Shown in pieces: positions 52,919 to 61,073 of a stretch of 64,000 nt of DNA. Within the stretch, counting starts at the first letter, position 1. Each line of letters starts with the position of its first letter. The stretch comes from VAZQ01 sp963753575 (GTDB lineage: Bacteria; Pseudomonadota; Alphaproteobacteria; Rhizobiales; Xanthobacteraceae). Location: contig CAVWCR010000003.1 in NCBI GenBank assembly GCA_963753575.1, forward strand, positions 1,178,001 through 1,242,000. The letters are read 5' to 3'. Under the pieces are notes generated by a model, which worked only from the letters and a program-made list of their open reading frames with translations, did not search any database and was not told the origin of the DNA. The translations under genes were made by a program, and so were the position numbers.

Positions 52919-52952
52919 CGTGTCCCGGCCGAGCGAAGCGAGAGCCGGACAC
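52919..52952. repeat. Palindromic repeat GTGTCCCGGC...GCCGGACAC
   Basis: Imperfect inverted repeat of 34 nt around GAGCGAAGCGAGA between glyA and the double-stranded beta-helix gene; of the dispersed REP kind. Confidence 0.6.
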
Positions 52953-52965
52953 GAACTCTGAAATC

Positions 52966-53553
52966 TTATCCCGCCAGTTCGTACGGCACCTGGGTCGGCC
53001 CGTAGCCCTCGGTGCGGATGTTGGTCTTGGGGTCGTAGCGGCCCTGCAGCACGGTGCCCTGCCCGAGCTTCTGGCTGCGCAGGATGATGGCGACCGAGCG
53101 GGTCGGCCCGCCCTGCTCGGCATGGATCGCATGCGGCGGCACGAGATCGACCTTGCCCTGCGAGCCGGTGGTGACGGAAGACATCTTCACTTCGGCGTAG
53201 CCGGGGCGGCTGCCATCGTCGAGCCGATCGTAGCGCTCCAGGCTCTCGGTGCCGTCGAGCATGCCGTAGAGCACCCAGGCGTCGGCATGGTCGTGCACGC
53301 TGCCGGTGCGGCCGGGCATGCGCACGACCGCGTTGATCACGAAATCGTAGTCGGGGTCGACGTAGAAGAGCAGGTTCTTGTGGCCATCGGTCGAGGGCCA
53401 GTTGGCCGAATGCGCCTTCAGGCTCGGCTCCATCACGAACTTCTCAAGCAGCGGCTTCGCCCGCTCCATGCGGCGGCCGTTCTCGCTCTCCGCGGCCCAG
53501 ATCGCCCGCAGATCGCCGATGAATTTCTCAAGGACCGGAAGGCGCGTACCCAT
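52966..53553 (-). CDS. Cupin-like (cysteine dioxygenase-like) protein of unknown function
   Basis: 195 aa. The core looks like a double-stranded beta helix with metal ligands HDHADAWVLYGMLDGTE (His-x-His pair) and a later histidine in DLVPPHAIHAEQ, the arrangement seen in thiol dioxygenase-like cupins. N-terminal helices (LEKFIGDLRAIW) precede it. ATG 53553 is preceded by AGGAGACACT. It starts 30 nt after the TauD gene stop and both sites overlap a 21-bp duplication. Such proteins oxidise thiols or other small acids with Fe(II); substrate unknown. Confidence 0.82.
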   Translation of the reverse strand: MGTRLPVLEKFIGDLRAIWAAESENGRRMERAKPLLEKFVMEPSLKAHSANWPSTDGHKNLLFYVDPDYDFVINAVVRMPGRTGSVHDHADAWVLYGMLDGTESLERYDRLDDGSRPGYAEVKMSSVTTGSQGKVDLVPPHAIHAEQGGPTRSVAIILRSQKLGQGTVLQGRYDPKTNIRTEGYGPTQVPYELAG

Positions 53554-53554
53554 A

Positions 53555-53596
53555 GTGTCTCCTACTCGTAAAGCGGTGTCTCCTACTCGTAAAGCG
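53555..53596. repeat. 21-bp tandem duplication across a stop codon and ribosome binding site
   Basis: GTGTCTCCTACTCGTAAAGCG occurs twice (53555-53575 and 53576-53596). On the minus strand each copy contains the tail codons of the TauD gene, its TAG stop and the AGGAG of the next gene, so both genes keep working signals. Confidence 0.92.
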
Positions 53597-54452
53597 GCTC
53601 GCCCTCGATGGTGCAGCGTCGCAACAGCCGCCGCTCCTCCTTCGGGAAATCGGTGCGCGCGTGAATGGTGCAGCGGTTGTCCCACATCACGAAATCGCCG
53701 AGCTGCCAGACGTGCTCATAGATGAATTCGCGGCGCTCGCCGATGTCGTAGAGCTCGTTCAGGATAGCGTCGCTCTCCTGTTCGCTCACGCCTTCGATGC
53801 GCGTCGTCATCAGCCGGTCGACGAACAGCGTCTTGCGGCCTGTGCCAGGGTGCGTGATGAACACCGGGTGGTAGTAGTGCGGGATGCCGCTGATGTCGCC
53901 GGCGTGGCCCGCCTGCTTGGCGCGATTGTATTCGTGGATGTGCAGCGCCCTCTTGCCCGTAAGCTTCTCCTTGAGCGCCGCCGGCACCGCCTCGTAGGCC
54001 TTGTACATATTCGAGAACAGGGTGTTGCCGCCGCGCGAGGGCAGCTCGACCCCGTAGAGGAATGTGTACTTGTAGGGCTTGGCTGAATAGCCCGAGTCGA
54101 TGTGGAACCAGAACTCGCCCTCGCCGAAGGCGCCGATCGGCACGCCATCGACCTTGATGTTGCTCACCAAGAGGACCTTCTCATGGTCCTGGGCAACACC
54201 CTCGGCGCGGCTGCGCAGCGGCTCGGGCGCCTTCTTGCGGCTGCCGAGGTCGCCGAAATAGGCCGCAAAGCGCAACTGGTCGTCCTGGCTGACCTCCTGG
54301 CCGCGGAACACCAGCACGAGATGCTTGTTCCAGGCATCCTGAATGGCACGCACCTGCGGCTCGGTCAGCGGCCGCTTGAGGTCGACCCCGCGGATCTCGG
54401 CGCCGCAAGCGGGCGAAAGCGGCACCACCTCGATGTCGAGGACGTCTTGCAT
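53583..54452 (-). CDS. TauD/TfdA-family Fe(II)/2-oxoglutarate-dependent dioxygenase (second copy)
   Basis: 289 aa. Iron ligands H117-x-D119 in FWFHIDSGYS and distal H264 in RCTIHARTDFP; R278/R279 in LLRRCTIEGEP bind 2-oxoglutarate. It resembles the enzyme at 13231-14079 in length and motif spacing but differs at many positions. GGAGGT lies 7 nt before ATG 54452; an in-frame TTG at 54467 was rejected. It is followed by the cupin-like gene, which may act on the same substrate. Confidence 0.93.
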   Translation of the reverse strand: MQDVLDIEVVPLSPACGAEIRGVDLKRPLTEPQVRAIQDAWNKHLVLVFRGQEVSQDDQLRFAAYFGDLGSRKKAPEPLRSRAEGVAQDHEKVLLVSNIKVDGVPIGAFGEGEFWFHIDSGYSAKPYKYTFLYGVELPSRGGNTLFSNMYKAYEAVPAALKEKLTGKRALHIHEYNRAKQAGHAGDISGIPHYYHPVFITHPGTGRKTLFVDRLMTTRIEGVSEQESDAILNELYDIGERREFIYEHVWQLGDFVMWDNRCTIHARTDFPKEERRLLRRCTIEGEPLYE

Positions 54453-54619
54453 GGGCGCTACCTCCAAGCAGCAGATTATGCCGGATTCCTAGCACGAGAT
54501 CAGCGCCGGTACCAATTGGCCGCAGGCCCGGCGAGGCGGGTCACCGGGGAAGCAGCGCCGCGCGCGCAGCGTGTGATGAGCGAGCCCAACGATCGTTGAT
54601 GCCCGCCCCTACCTGCCGG

Positions 54620-55171
54620 TTAGGCCTTCTCGGCGATCGCCTTGAGCTTGGCGAGGCCTCTCTCGAACTGGCCGCCGACCATGCGGTCCATGCTGAAGAC
54701 CGCGTCCATCAGCTTGCCGATGAAAGGACGCTCGCCGTTCATCGCCCAAGTGACGTTCGTGGCCGCGGCCGGGCTGCCGCCATCCGGCACCAGCGTGAAC
54801 ACGACGGTGTTGTGGCCCTCGAGCGGCTTGAGCATGTCGAGCTTGAGCGTGACCCGCGAGGGCGCCGACACATCGGTGATTTCAATGCTGCCTTCGCCCA
54901 CCTTGCTGTTGCCGGCCCACTGGTAGCGCGCCCCTTTTCCGTCATCGGGCCCGCTGTAGGTGATCTTGATGTCGGGATCGGCCTCGGCGAACGGGTTCCA
55001 GGTGTTCATGCTGTGCATGTTGTTGATGAAAGGAAAGATCTTGTCTGCGGCCGCGTTGATTCTGACCGTGCGCTGAACCTGGAAGGTGTCGGACAGGGTG
55101 GCCGCGTAAACAACGAGGCCGATGACGGCGAGCACACCGACGCCAGCGACGATGCCGATGACCTTAAGCAT
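54620..55171 (-). CDS. SRPBCC-family (START-like) protein with N-terminal membrane helix
   Basis: 183 aa. The first 24 residues (VIGIVAGVGVLAVIGLVVYAA) form a membrane anchor or uncleaved signal; the rest is a helix-grip fold of the polyketide cyclase 2 type (TVRINAAADKIFPFINNMHS, NTWNPFAEADP, ITDVSAPSRVTLKLDM). Such proteins bind hydrophobic ligands. It is the last gene of the seven-gene minus-strand run that starts with a DGPF protein and an ECF sigma factor. Confidence 0.85.
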   Translation of the reverse strand: MLKVIGIVAGVGVLAVIGLVVYAATLSDTFQVQRTVRINAAADKIFPFINNMHSMNTWNPFAEADPDIKITYSGPDDGKGARYQWAGNSKVGEGSIEITDVSAPSRVTLKLDMLKPLEGHNTVVFTLVPDGGSPAAATNVTWAMNGERPFIGKLMDAVFSMDRMVGGQFERGLAKLKAIAEKA

Positions 55172-55213
55172 ATTACCGTCCTTTCGGGTGCGAGGAGACC
55201 GTGGTGGCGTCCG

Positions 55214-55861
55214 CTAGCTCTCTTTTTTGAGCACGATGTGGGTGGCGTTCGCTGTGGGCACATGCTCGGTCACTGCGTAGCCAAGCTTGGGAAGGTTGAT
55301 GCCTGCGAGCAGAGGCTCGCCGGAGCCAAGAAGAGCCGGCGAGATGGCGAGGTGCATCTCGTCGATCAGCTTCGCGTTCAGATAGTCCCGGATCGTCGCG
55401 ACGCCGCCGCCGAGGCGGACATCCTTGCCGCCCGCGGCCTCGGTCGCGCGCGCGAGCGCCGCATGAATGCCGTCGGTCACGAAGTGGAAGACCGTGCCGC
55501 CCTCCATGGTGATCGAGGCGCGCGGATGATGGGTCAGCACGAAGACCGGCACATGATAGGGCGGGTTGGCACCCCACCATCCCTTCCAGGTATCGTCCGG
55601 CCAGGGCCCGCGGACCGGCCCGAACATGTTGCGGCCCAGGATCCAGGCGCCGAGATTGGCCATGCCGCGCGCCGCGAAGTCGTCGTCAGGGCCCGTCGAT
55701 CCGCCCTCCTTGCCGAACATGGCCTGGAACGTGCGGGTCGGGACAAACCATTGGTGCAGCGTATTACCGCGTTCACCGAGTGGCTTTTCGCGGCTTTGGT
55801 TCGGCCCCGCGCCATAGCCATCGAGGGATAGCGTGAAGCATTGGACGCGAAGCTTGGACAT
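55214..55861 (-). CDS. Dihydrofolate reductase/RibD C-terminal-like oxidoreductase
   Basis: 215 aa of the RibD C-terminal family. Key segments: RVQCFTLSLDGYGAGPNQSR at the start, MANLGAWILGRNMFGPVRG and DVRLGGGVATIRDYLNAKLI (NADPH-binding glycines). Enzymes of this group reduce various small carbonyls; most are uncharacterised. It sits in the ECF42-type operon, a placement known for this family. Confidence 0.88.
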   Translation of the reverse strand: MSKLRVQCFTLSLDGYGAGPNQSREKPLGERGNTLHQWFVPTRTFQAMFGKEGGSTGPDDDFAARGMANLGAWILGRNMFGPVRGPWPDDTWKGWWGANPPYHVPVFVLTHHPRASITMEGGTVFHFVTDGIHAALARATEAAGGKDVRLGGGVATIRDYLNAKLIDEMHLAISPALLGSGEPLLAGINLPKLGYAVTEHVPTANATHIVLKKES

Positions 55862-55912
55862 GTGATGTCATCCCACTCTGCTTCGACTTGCGCTTCGACT
55901 TGCGCTTCGACG

Positions 55913-56326
55913 TCAGCTCGCCGGCATCGTGACGACCATCCAGGACACGCCGAAACGGTCGTCGACCTGGCCGAAACTCGGCGAGAAGAACGTCTTGCCG
56001 AGCGGCATCTTCACCTGCCCGCCCTTGCTGAGCGCGTTGAATGCACGCTGTGCCTCGGCTTCGGTCGGCACCTGGATCGTCAGCGTCACGCCGCTGAACG
56101 ACGTCTTGTCGGCGCACATGCCATCGGACGCCATGACTTCGCTGTCGCCGATCTTCATGCACGAGTGCATGACCTTGTCGTCCCAGCCGGCCGGAGTCAT
56201 GCCGGGCGGCGGGGAATTTTCCTTGAAGCGCATTAGCGCCAGCACCTCGGCGCCAAGCTCCGCCTTGTAGAAATTGATGGCCTCTTCGCAGCGGCCGTTG
56301 AACATCAGATAGGGCTTCACTTGCAT
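55913..56326 (-). CDS. VOC-family protein (PhnB-like)
   Basis: 137 aa. Starts MQVKPYLMFNGRCEEAINFY, the pattern of the PhnB/3-demethylubiquinone 3-methyltransferase-like glyoxalase group, with FNALSKGGQVKMPLGKTFFS and FGVSWMVV near the end. AGGAGAACC precedes ATG 56326. The upstream in-frame start at 56380 was rejected. Probably binds a small ligand; function unknown. Member of the ECF42 operon. Confidence 0.87.
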   Translation of the reverse strand: MQVKPYLMFNGRCEEAINFYKAELGAEVLALMRFKENSPPPGMTPAGWDDKVMHSCMKIGDSEVMASDGMCADKTSFSGVTLTIQVPTEAEAQRAFNALSKGGQVKMPLGKTFFSPSFGQVDDRFGVSWMVVTMPAS

Positions 56327-56376
56327 GGCTGGGTTCTCCTGTTTAGTCCGCGTTTCGAATTGAATTGATCGATCGC

Positions 56377-56736
56377 TCACGCCTCGACGAACGGCTTGAA
56401 GCCGCCCCGGAATATGCGCTTGGGATCGAATGGCATCGTGTTCGAGTCCGTGCCACCCAGGCGACGATCCTGCATGGCCTTGGCATTGACCTCATCGCGA
56501 TGCGCCCGCGAGGCGTAGGTGATGATGCCGACGAATACGGTCTCCTCCGGTTGGAGATCGACGCTTTGCGGAAACGACGTCACCTTTCCGGGCGGCGCAT
56601 CGTCGGCCTCGACCTCGATGAACGACAGCGCGCCGTGCTCACGCCACACCTTGCCGAACAGCTCGGCGCTCCTGCGATAGTCCTCGATGCTCTTGTTCGA
56701 CACGGGAACTACATAGAGCTCGGTGTAGCCGGCCAT
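56377..56736 (-). CDS. DUF1428-family protein
   Basis: 119 aa. The conserved family pattern is YTELYVVPVSNKSIEDYRRS, EHGALSFIEVEADD and MPFDPKRIFRGGFKPFV. DUF1428 proteins are ferredoxin-like dimers of unknown role, often found near VOC proteins and ECF42 sigma factors. GGGAG precedes the start (ATG 56739 or 56736). Member of the ECF42 operon. Confidence 0.9.
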   Translation of the reverse strand: MAGYTELYVVPVSNKSIEDYRRSAELFGKVWREHGALSFIEVEADDAPPGKVTSFPQSVDLQPEETVFVGIITYASRAHRDEVNAKAMQDRRLGGTDSNTMPFDPKRIFRGGFKPFVEA

Positions 56737-56779
56737 CATGACACTCCCTTGCTGCAATCCTTAATCTGTACTCCGCTCC

Positions 56780-57262
56780 TCAGGCTCCAGCATGCGCAGC
56801 CTTCAGCTTGGCGATGTCGATCTTGACCATCTGCATCATGGCGGCCATCACCCGCTGCGACTTGACGGGATCCTTGTCCTGGATGAGCTCGATCAGCGCG
56901 TTGGGCACGATCTGCCAGGCCAGACCGTATTTGTCCTTCAGCCAGCCGCACTGCACCTCCTTGCCGGCAGCCGAAAGCTTGTCCCAGTAGTGATCGACCT
57001 CGGCCTGGGACTCGCAATGGACGACCAGCGAGATCGCCTCTGTGAATTTGTATATGGGCCCGCCGTTGAGCGCGGTGAACGACAACCCATCGAGCTCGAA
57101 GCCGACCGTCATGACGCTGCCCTTGGGGCCCGGCCCCGCTTCGCCGTAACGCGAGGTCGAGACGATCTTCGAATTGGGAAAGATCGACACATAGCAATTG
57201 GCGGCCTCCTCGGCCTGGGTGTCGAACCACAGGAAGGGGGTAATCCTTTGCTTGATGGGCAT
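56780..57262 (-). CDS. VOC-family protein (3-demethylubiquinone 3-methyltransferase-like)
   Basis: 160 aa. Begins MPIKQRITPFLWFDTQAEEA, with NCYVSIFPNSKIVSTSRYGE and FDG-like LDGLSFTALNGGPIYKFTEAIS, and a repeated half after WDKLSAAGKEVQCGWLKDKYG. This is the PhnB-like family, whose members are mislabelled as methyltransferases; no SAM site is present. First gene after the sigma factor (98 nt gap). Confidence 0.88.
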   Translation of the reverse strand: MPIKQRITPFLWFDTQAEEAANCYVSIFPNSKIVSTSRYGEAGPGPKGSVMTVGFELDGLSFTALNGGPIYKFTEAISLVVHCESQAEVDHYWDKLSAAGKEVQCGWLKDKYGLAWQIVPNALIELIQDKDPVKSQRVMAAMMQMVKIDIAKLKAAHAGA

Positions 57263-57360
57263 TACTCGCTCTCCTCACAGGAACTCGCTCCAAGGACGTA
57301 GAACGCGACCGGGAGCCGACAAGCTCAGAATGTTTTTTTCAGGGTTGCGGCGTCGCCAGA

Positions 57361-58638
57361 TCAGGCCCGCGCACCGGTATCGGGCTGGCGCTCTCTGCCG
57401 GTTTCAGCGAGCCGGTCGATCTGCCGCCGGATATGGGCCGCTTCGGCGGGCGTGTTGGCAAGCGCAATGGCCCGGTCGAACGCGACCCGTGCCTCCTCGG
57501 CGCGCCCTAGTTTCTTCAGAAATGCCCCGCGCGCGCCGTGAAAATAGAAATAGCCGCCGAGCTTGCCGGCCAAAGGCTCGATCATGGCGAGCGCATCTTC
57601 GGGGCCGCGGACCATGGAGACGGCGACGGCGCGATTGAGGGTCACGACCGGCGACGGCTGCATCCGCTCCAGCGTCCCGTAGAGAAGATCAATCCCGTTC
57701 CAATCGGTATCCTCGAAGCGCGGCGCGCGCGCGTGTAGCGCCGCGATCGCGGCCTGCACCTGGTAGGGTCCTGGCTGGCGATGACGGATGGCCTTCTCGA
57801 CCAGCGCCAGGCCCTCGGCGATCAGCTTGCGGTTCCAGCGTGAACGATCCTGATCTTCCAGCAGCACCACCATGCCGTCGGCGTCGAAACGGGCGTCAGC
57901 GCGCGCATGCTGGAGCAGCAGCAGCGCCGTGAGCGCCATGATCTCGGGCTCGGTCGGAAACAGCCGCAGCAGCAGGCGGCCGAGCCTGATCGCCTCCTCG
58001 CAGAGCGGTGCGCGGGCGCCCTTCTCCGCCACGTTGGTGGTGTAACCCTCGTTGAACACGAGGTAGACCATGGCGGCGACAGCCGCGAGGCGCTCGGCGC
58101 GCTCGATCGGACCCGGCGCCTCGAATGGCACCTCCCCCGCCGCAATCCGCGCCTTCGCGCGCGTAATGCGCTGTTCCATCGCTGCTTCGCTGACCAGGAA
58201 CGCATTGGCGATCTGGCGGACCGAGAGCCCCGACACGATGCGCAGCGCCAACGCGATCTGCTGCGTTGACGGCAAATCCGGATGGCAGCACACGAACAGC
58301 AAGCGCAAGATGTCGTCGCGGTAGTCGGCCTCGTCGACCCGCTCGGCCAGCTCCTCCTCAGCGTCGGAGAGGTCGGAGATCAGCTCGTCGGGCGGCAGCG
58401 GCTGCAGCCGGCGCTGACGGCGTACCGCATCGATGGCGGAATTCTTGCCGACCATGATCAGCCAGGACGCCGCGTCGCGCGGCGGGCCGTTGCTAGGCCA
58501 GTTCTTCAGCGCCCGCAGACAGGCCTCCTGGAACGCCTCCTCGGCCGTATCGAGATCGCGGAAATAGCGCAGCAGAGCCGCCACCGCCTGCGGGCGGGCT
58601 GCGGTCAGGACGGCGATGATCCAATCGGTCTCGCTCAC
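57361..58638 (-). CDS. ECF-type RNA polymerase sigma factor (ECF42 group) with long C-terminal extension
   Basis: 425 aa. The sigma-2 region (DLDTAEEAFQEACLRALKNW, SWLIMVGKNSAIDAVRRQRR) and sigma-4 region (LSVRQIANAFLVSEAAMEQR) occupy the first 180 residues; the remaining 240 form a helical, TPR-like domain (DUF6596-type) with ARARFEDTDWNGIDLLYGTL and MQPSPVVTLNRAVAVSMV. ECF42 factors lack a classical anti-sigma and instead neighbour DGPF proteins; the C-terminal domain is thought to control activity. The gene starts with GTG 58638, overlapping the DGPF gene stop by 4 nt. Confidence 0.92.
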   Translation of the reverse strand: MSETDWIIAVLTAARPQAVAALLRYFRDLDTAEEAFQEACLRALKNWPSNGPPRDAASWLIMVGKNSAIDAVRRQRRLQPLPPDELISDLSDAEEELAERVDEADYRDDILRLLFVCCHPDLPSTQQIALALRIVSGLSVRQIANAFLVSEAAMEQRITRAKARIAAGEVPFEAPGPIERAERLAAVAAMVYLVFNEGYTTNVAEKGARAPLCEEAIRLGRLLLRLFPTEPEIMALTALLLLQHARADARFDADGMVVLLEDQDRSRWNRKLIAEGLALVEKAIRHRQPGPYQVQAAIAALHARAPRFEDTDWNGIDLLYGTLERMQPSPVVTLNRAVAVSMVRGPEDALAMIEPLAGKLGGYFYFHGARGAFLKKLGRAEEARVAFDRAIALANTPAEAAHIRRQIDRLAETGRERQPDTGARA

Positions 58639-59006
58639 GCTGCGCTCTTTCCTGGAAGGAGCAAGCCGACCGGCCTGATCTCGTAGGCCCCACCCGGATT
58701 GGCCGCCCCGAGCTCGCGCGCGATCTCGAGCGCCTCGTCGAGCGACTGGCAGTCGATGATGTAGAAGCCCAGAAGCTGCTCCTTGGTCTCGGCGAACGGA
58801 CCGTCGATCACGATCGGCTGCTCGCGATCCTTGCGCAGCGTGGTGGCGGCGGTCGTCGGCAGCAACCTGGCCACCGGCCCGAGCTTGCCCTGCCGGGTGA
58901 GCTTGTCCATGACCACGCCAAGCTTGGCCATGACGGCGTCATCCTCTTCTTTGCTCCAGGCGCAGGTCACCTTTTCGTCGTGGTAGCACAGGATGGCGTA
59001 CTGCAT
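58635..59006 (-). CDS. YciI-family DGPF protein
   Basis: 123 aa. Ferredoxin-like YCII domain with the DGPF motif (residues 68-71, in VIDGPFAETKEQLLGFYIID) that defines the partners of ECF42 sigma factors. AAAGGAG precedes ATG 59006. It is the first gene of the operon and translationally coupled to the sigma factor gene by a GTGA overlap. Role inferred: ligand or partner of the sigma factor. Confidence 0.93.
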   Translation of the reverse strand: MQYAILCYHDEKVTCAWSKEEDDAVMAKLGVVMDKLTRQGKLGPVARLLPTTAATTLRKDREQPIVIDGPFAETKEQLLGFYIIDCQSLDEALEIARELGAANPGGAYEIRPVGLLLPGKSAA

Positions 59007-59126
59007 GCGGGCGCTCCTTTGATGCAAGGACGCGCCACTATGCCCGACCCCGACAGGGCCGCCAAAAAATTAGTCCGCAATATTTGAGTGGAACTCAGGC
59101 CGGAGGCCGCGAGACGACTGCGGAGA

Positions 59127-59816
59127 CTACCAGCGCAGCGCCAGCCCGGCGCGCGCTGCAGTGACTGCGTGCTTGAAAGTGGTGCTGTAAGTTCCCCCGG
59201 CGTATGTGACGGAGCCCGTATCCTTGCCGAGATCGTGGTAGAGGACCTCTGCACGGACGGACCAGTTTCCGGCGAAAGCATGCTCGATGCCGCCGCCCGC
59301 GACCCACCCGGTCTTGGTGCCCTTGTCGAGCGTAAAGGCAACCGCTGGCGCGATCGTGGTTGTCCAGCCGGAATTGACACCGCCGAAAGCGACGCCGCCG
59401 GTGGCATAAACGAGTGTCCTGCCGAAAGCAGCGCCAAGCCGGCCGCGTATCGTTGCCAGCCACTCCACGTTACCCGTTACCGCAATCGGGGGACCGATGC
59501 GGTTAGACGTAAAGGTCTCTGTGCGCTTGAGGCCCGTCCAGCTTCCGTCTGCCTCAAGTCCGAAAACGATGTTGCCTGACTGCCAGTTGTAACCGGCAAA
59601 TCCGCCGACGACGCCCCCGCCCTTGCCCAACGAGCAGGAATCGACGAGGCCCGCCTCGGAACAGATCTCCAGGGACAGGCTGTCCGAGACAATGGTCTGC
59701 TTGTGATCGAGCCAGCCGTATCCCCCCTGCACACCGAGATAGAGCCCGGTCCAGCTGAACGCTGGCGCAAGCGGCGGCGCCTTCATGTACGGCGTCCGGG
59801 CCGGCAGATCGGCGGC
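59127..59816 (-). pseudogene. Omp25-type outer membrane barrel without its own signal peptide (fused 3' part)
   Basis: The last 230 residues of a 389-codon frame are a normal Omp25-like mature barrel: ADLPARTPYMKAP, FSWTGLYLGVQGGYGWLDHK, strands such as ATIRGRLGAAFGRTLVYATG and a terminal GLALRW with aromatic residue. The signal peptide is missing; in place of it the frame continues upstream into acyl-CoA synthetase sequence. The junction is near 59815-59831, within ...LSTRVAAPARAADL. As it stands the barrel cannot be exported. Confidence 0.85.
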
Positions 59817-60656
59817 GCGCGCCGGCGCGGCCACGCGCGTCGACAGCGAGCGCGGCAGCGATGCCCCCGAGGTGAGGATATGGTTGAGGCTGCAGCGCGC
59901 CTGCGGATAGGCCTCGTAGAACTTCAGATACTCGGCAAGCCCCTCGGGCGAGGCGATCATGCCCTCGACCTTGTAGAGATCGAGCGCCTGCACGAGACCT
60001 TCGGCGTCCTCGCCGTAATAGAAGATCGCGCCGCCTTTCCAGAGCATGCGCAGGAGATCGCGGAAGCCCGGATCGGTGGCAAAGCCGAGATCACAGTAGA
60101 ACCGCGAGCACACCTGGAAGGCCAGGTCCCGCGTGTACCCGAGCCGCGCATTACGCTCGAACGCCATGCGGTGGGAGAACGCAATGCCGCGCGGCTCGCC
60201 GGTCGAGCCCGAGGTGAGCGTCATCCGGCAGATGTCGTCATCGCCTGCTTGATAGAGCGCACGGTCGGCGCGCGGCTCGCCGGCGCCGTCCATCATCCAG
60301 GCGTCCGGCTACGCTACCATCACGCGGCCGGCATTGGCAAACGTTAGCGCCGCATCAGTAATGACGGCGTGGACGCCGAGCTCCTTCGGAAGCTGCGTGT
60401 TGCGCGCCGAGAGCGTGACGATGCCGACGCGCGCCAGGCCAAGAATGAGCGCGGCGTGGAAGATCTTGTCTTTCACATGAATGCCGACGACCTGGCCACG
60501 CACGAGCCCCCAGGCGAGCGCAGTCTTCCCGACGTTGTTGACCATGCGCACGAGCAGCCCATAGCTCACCACGGGGCGCGCCGCCCCCGGCACGCCGATC
60601 GCCAACGCGCCGGGACTGAGCTTGGCGTAGAACAGAAACGGATCGGCGATGTTCAT
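59817..60656 (-). pseudogene. Acyl-CoA synthetase (AMP-binding) gene with in-frame stop and missing 3' half
   Basis: N-terminal and middle parts of an ANL-family acyl-CoA synthetase. ATG 60656 (MNIADPFLFYAKLSPGALAI) leads to a TAG at 60309-60311 after GRVMVA; the same frame then goes on as PDAWMMDGAGEPRADRALYQ and carries the ATP-binding motif TLTSGSTGEPRG (about 60200) and, later, HILTSGASLPRSL. The C-terminal adenylate-closing domain is absent because the frame is joined to the barrel gene. So the gene has one nonsense change and a large deletion. Synthesis of a truncated 115-aa N-terminal piece is possible. The start overlaps the stop of the small upstream gene by 4 nt (ATGA). Confidence 0.85.
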
Positions 60657-60880
60657 GGCGAGTTTCTGGGCCGAGTGCCGCCCGTCATGCGCGCGAGAAG
60701 CTTCTGCCGGGCGAGCCGCTCGAGATCGCTGCGTGCGGCGCTCGCGGGCCCAACGATGCTCACCTCCGTGCCGGAGGCGACATCAATCGCCACGACCTTG
60801 ACGTTGCGTCCGATGGCCGTGAACTCGAACAAAATTTTGGGGGGATTTGACGGATCGGCGTCGGGCATTGTCTTCCTCAT
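60653..60880 (-). CDS. Small conserved protein of unknown function
   Basis: 75 aa. The pattern KILFEFTAIGRNVKVVAIDV, GTEVSIVGPASAARSDLERL and RQKLLARM is one I recall from small alphaproteobacterial proteins next to acyl-CoA synthetase genes (DUF6898-like; name not certain). No signal or membrane segment. It overlaps the synthetase start by 4 nt, so both were made from one transcript. Function unknown. Confidence 0.75.
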   Translation of the reverse strand: MRKTMPDADPSNPPKILFEFTAIGRNVKVVAIDVASGTEVSIVGPASAARSDLERLARQKLLARMTGGTRPRNSP

Positions 60881-61073
60881 TCGCGATCCTGCGCTGTTCG
60901 CATCTTAACAAGATTCAACGAGCCGTCACGGCACTGTTACACAACCACCAGAAGGTGGGCCCCATCACCGACCCCGGCCCCGCGGGTCGCTTGTCCAACC
61001 GGTAGCGTTCGAACCCCAGCGTACCAAGCGCAACCCCCAACATCACCGCTCGATTCCAACGGAGGAAGCCCCC
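60881..61073. promoter_or_regulatory. Divergent intergenic region before the RTX gene
   Basis: 193 nt between the leftward small-protein gene and the rightward RTX gene; promoters for both are expected here. ACGGAGGAAG sits just before ATG 61074. Confidence 0.4.

Noticed and set aside
60990..61030. Possible tRNA T-loop (GTTCGAACCCC-like)
   Set aside because: No acceptor stem or anticodon arm could be formed around it.
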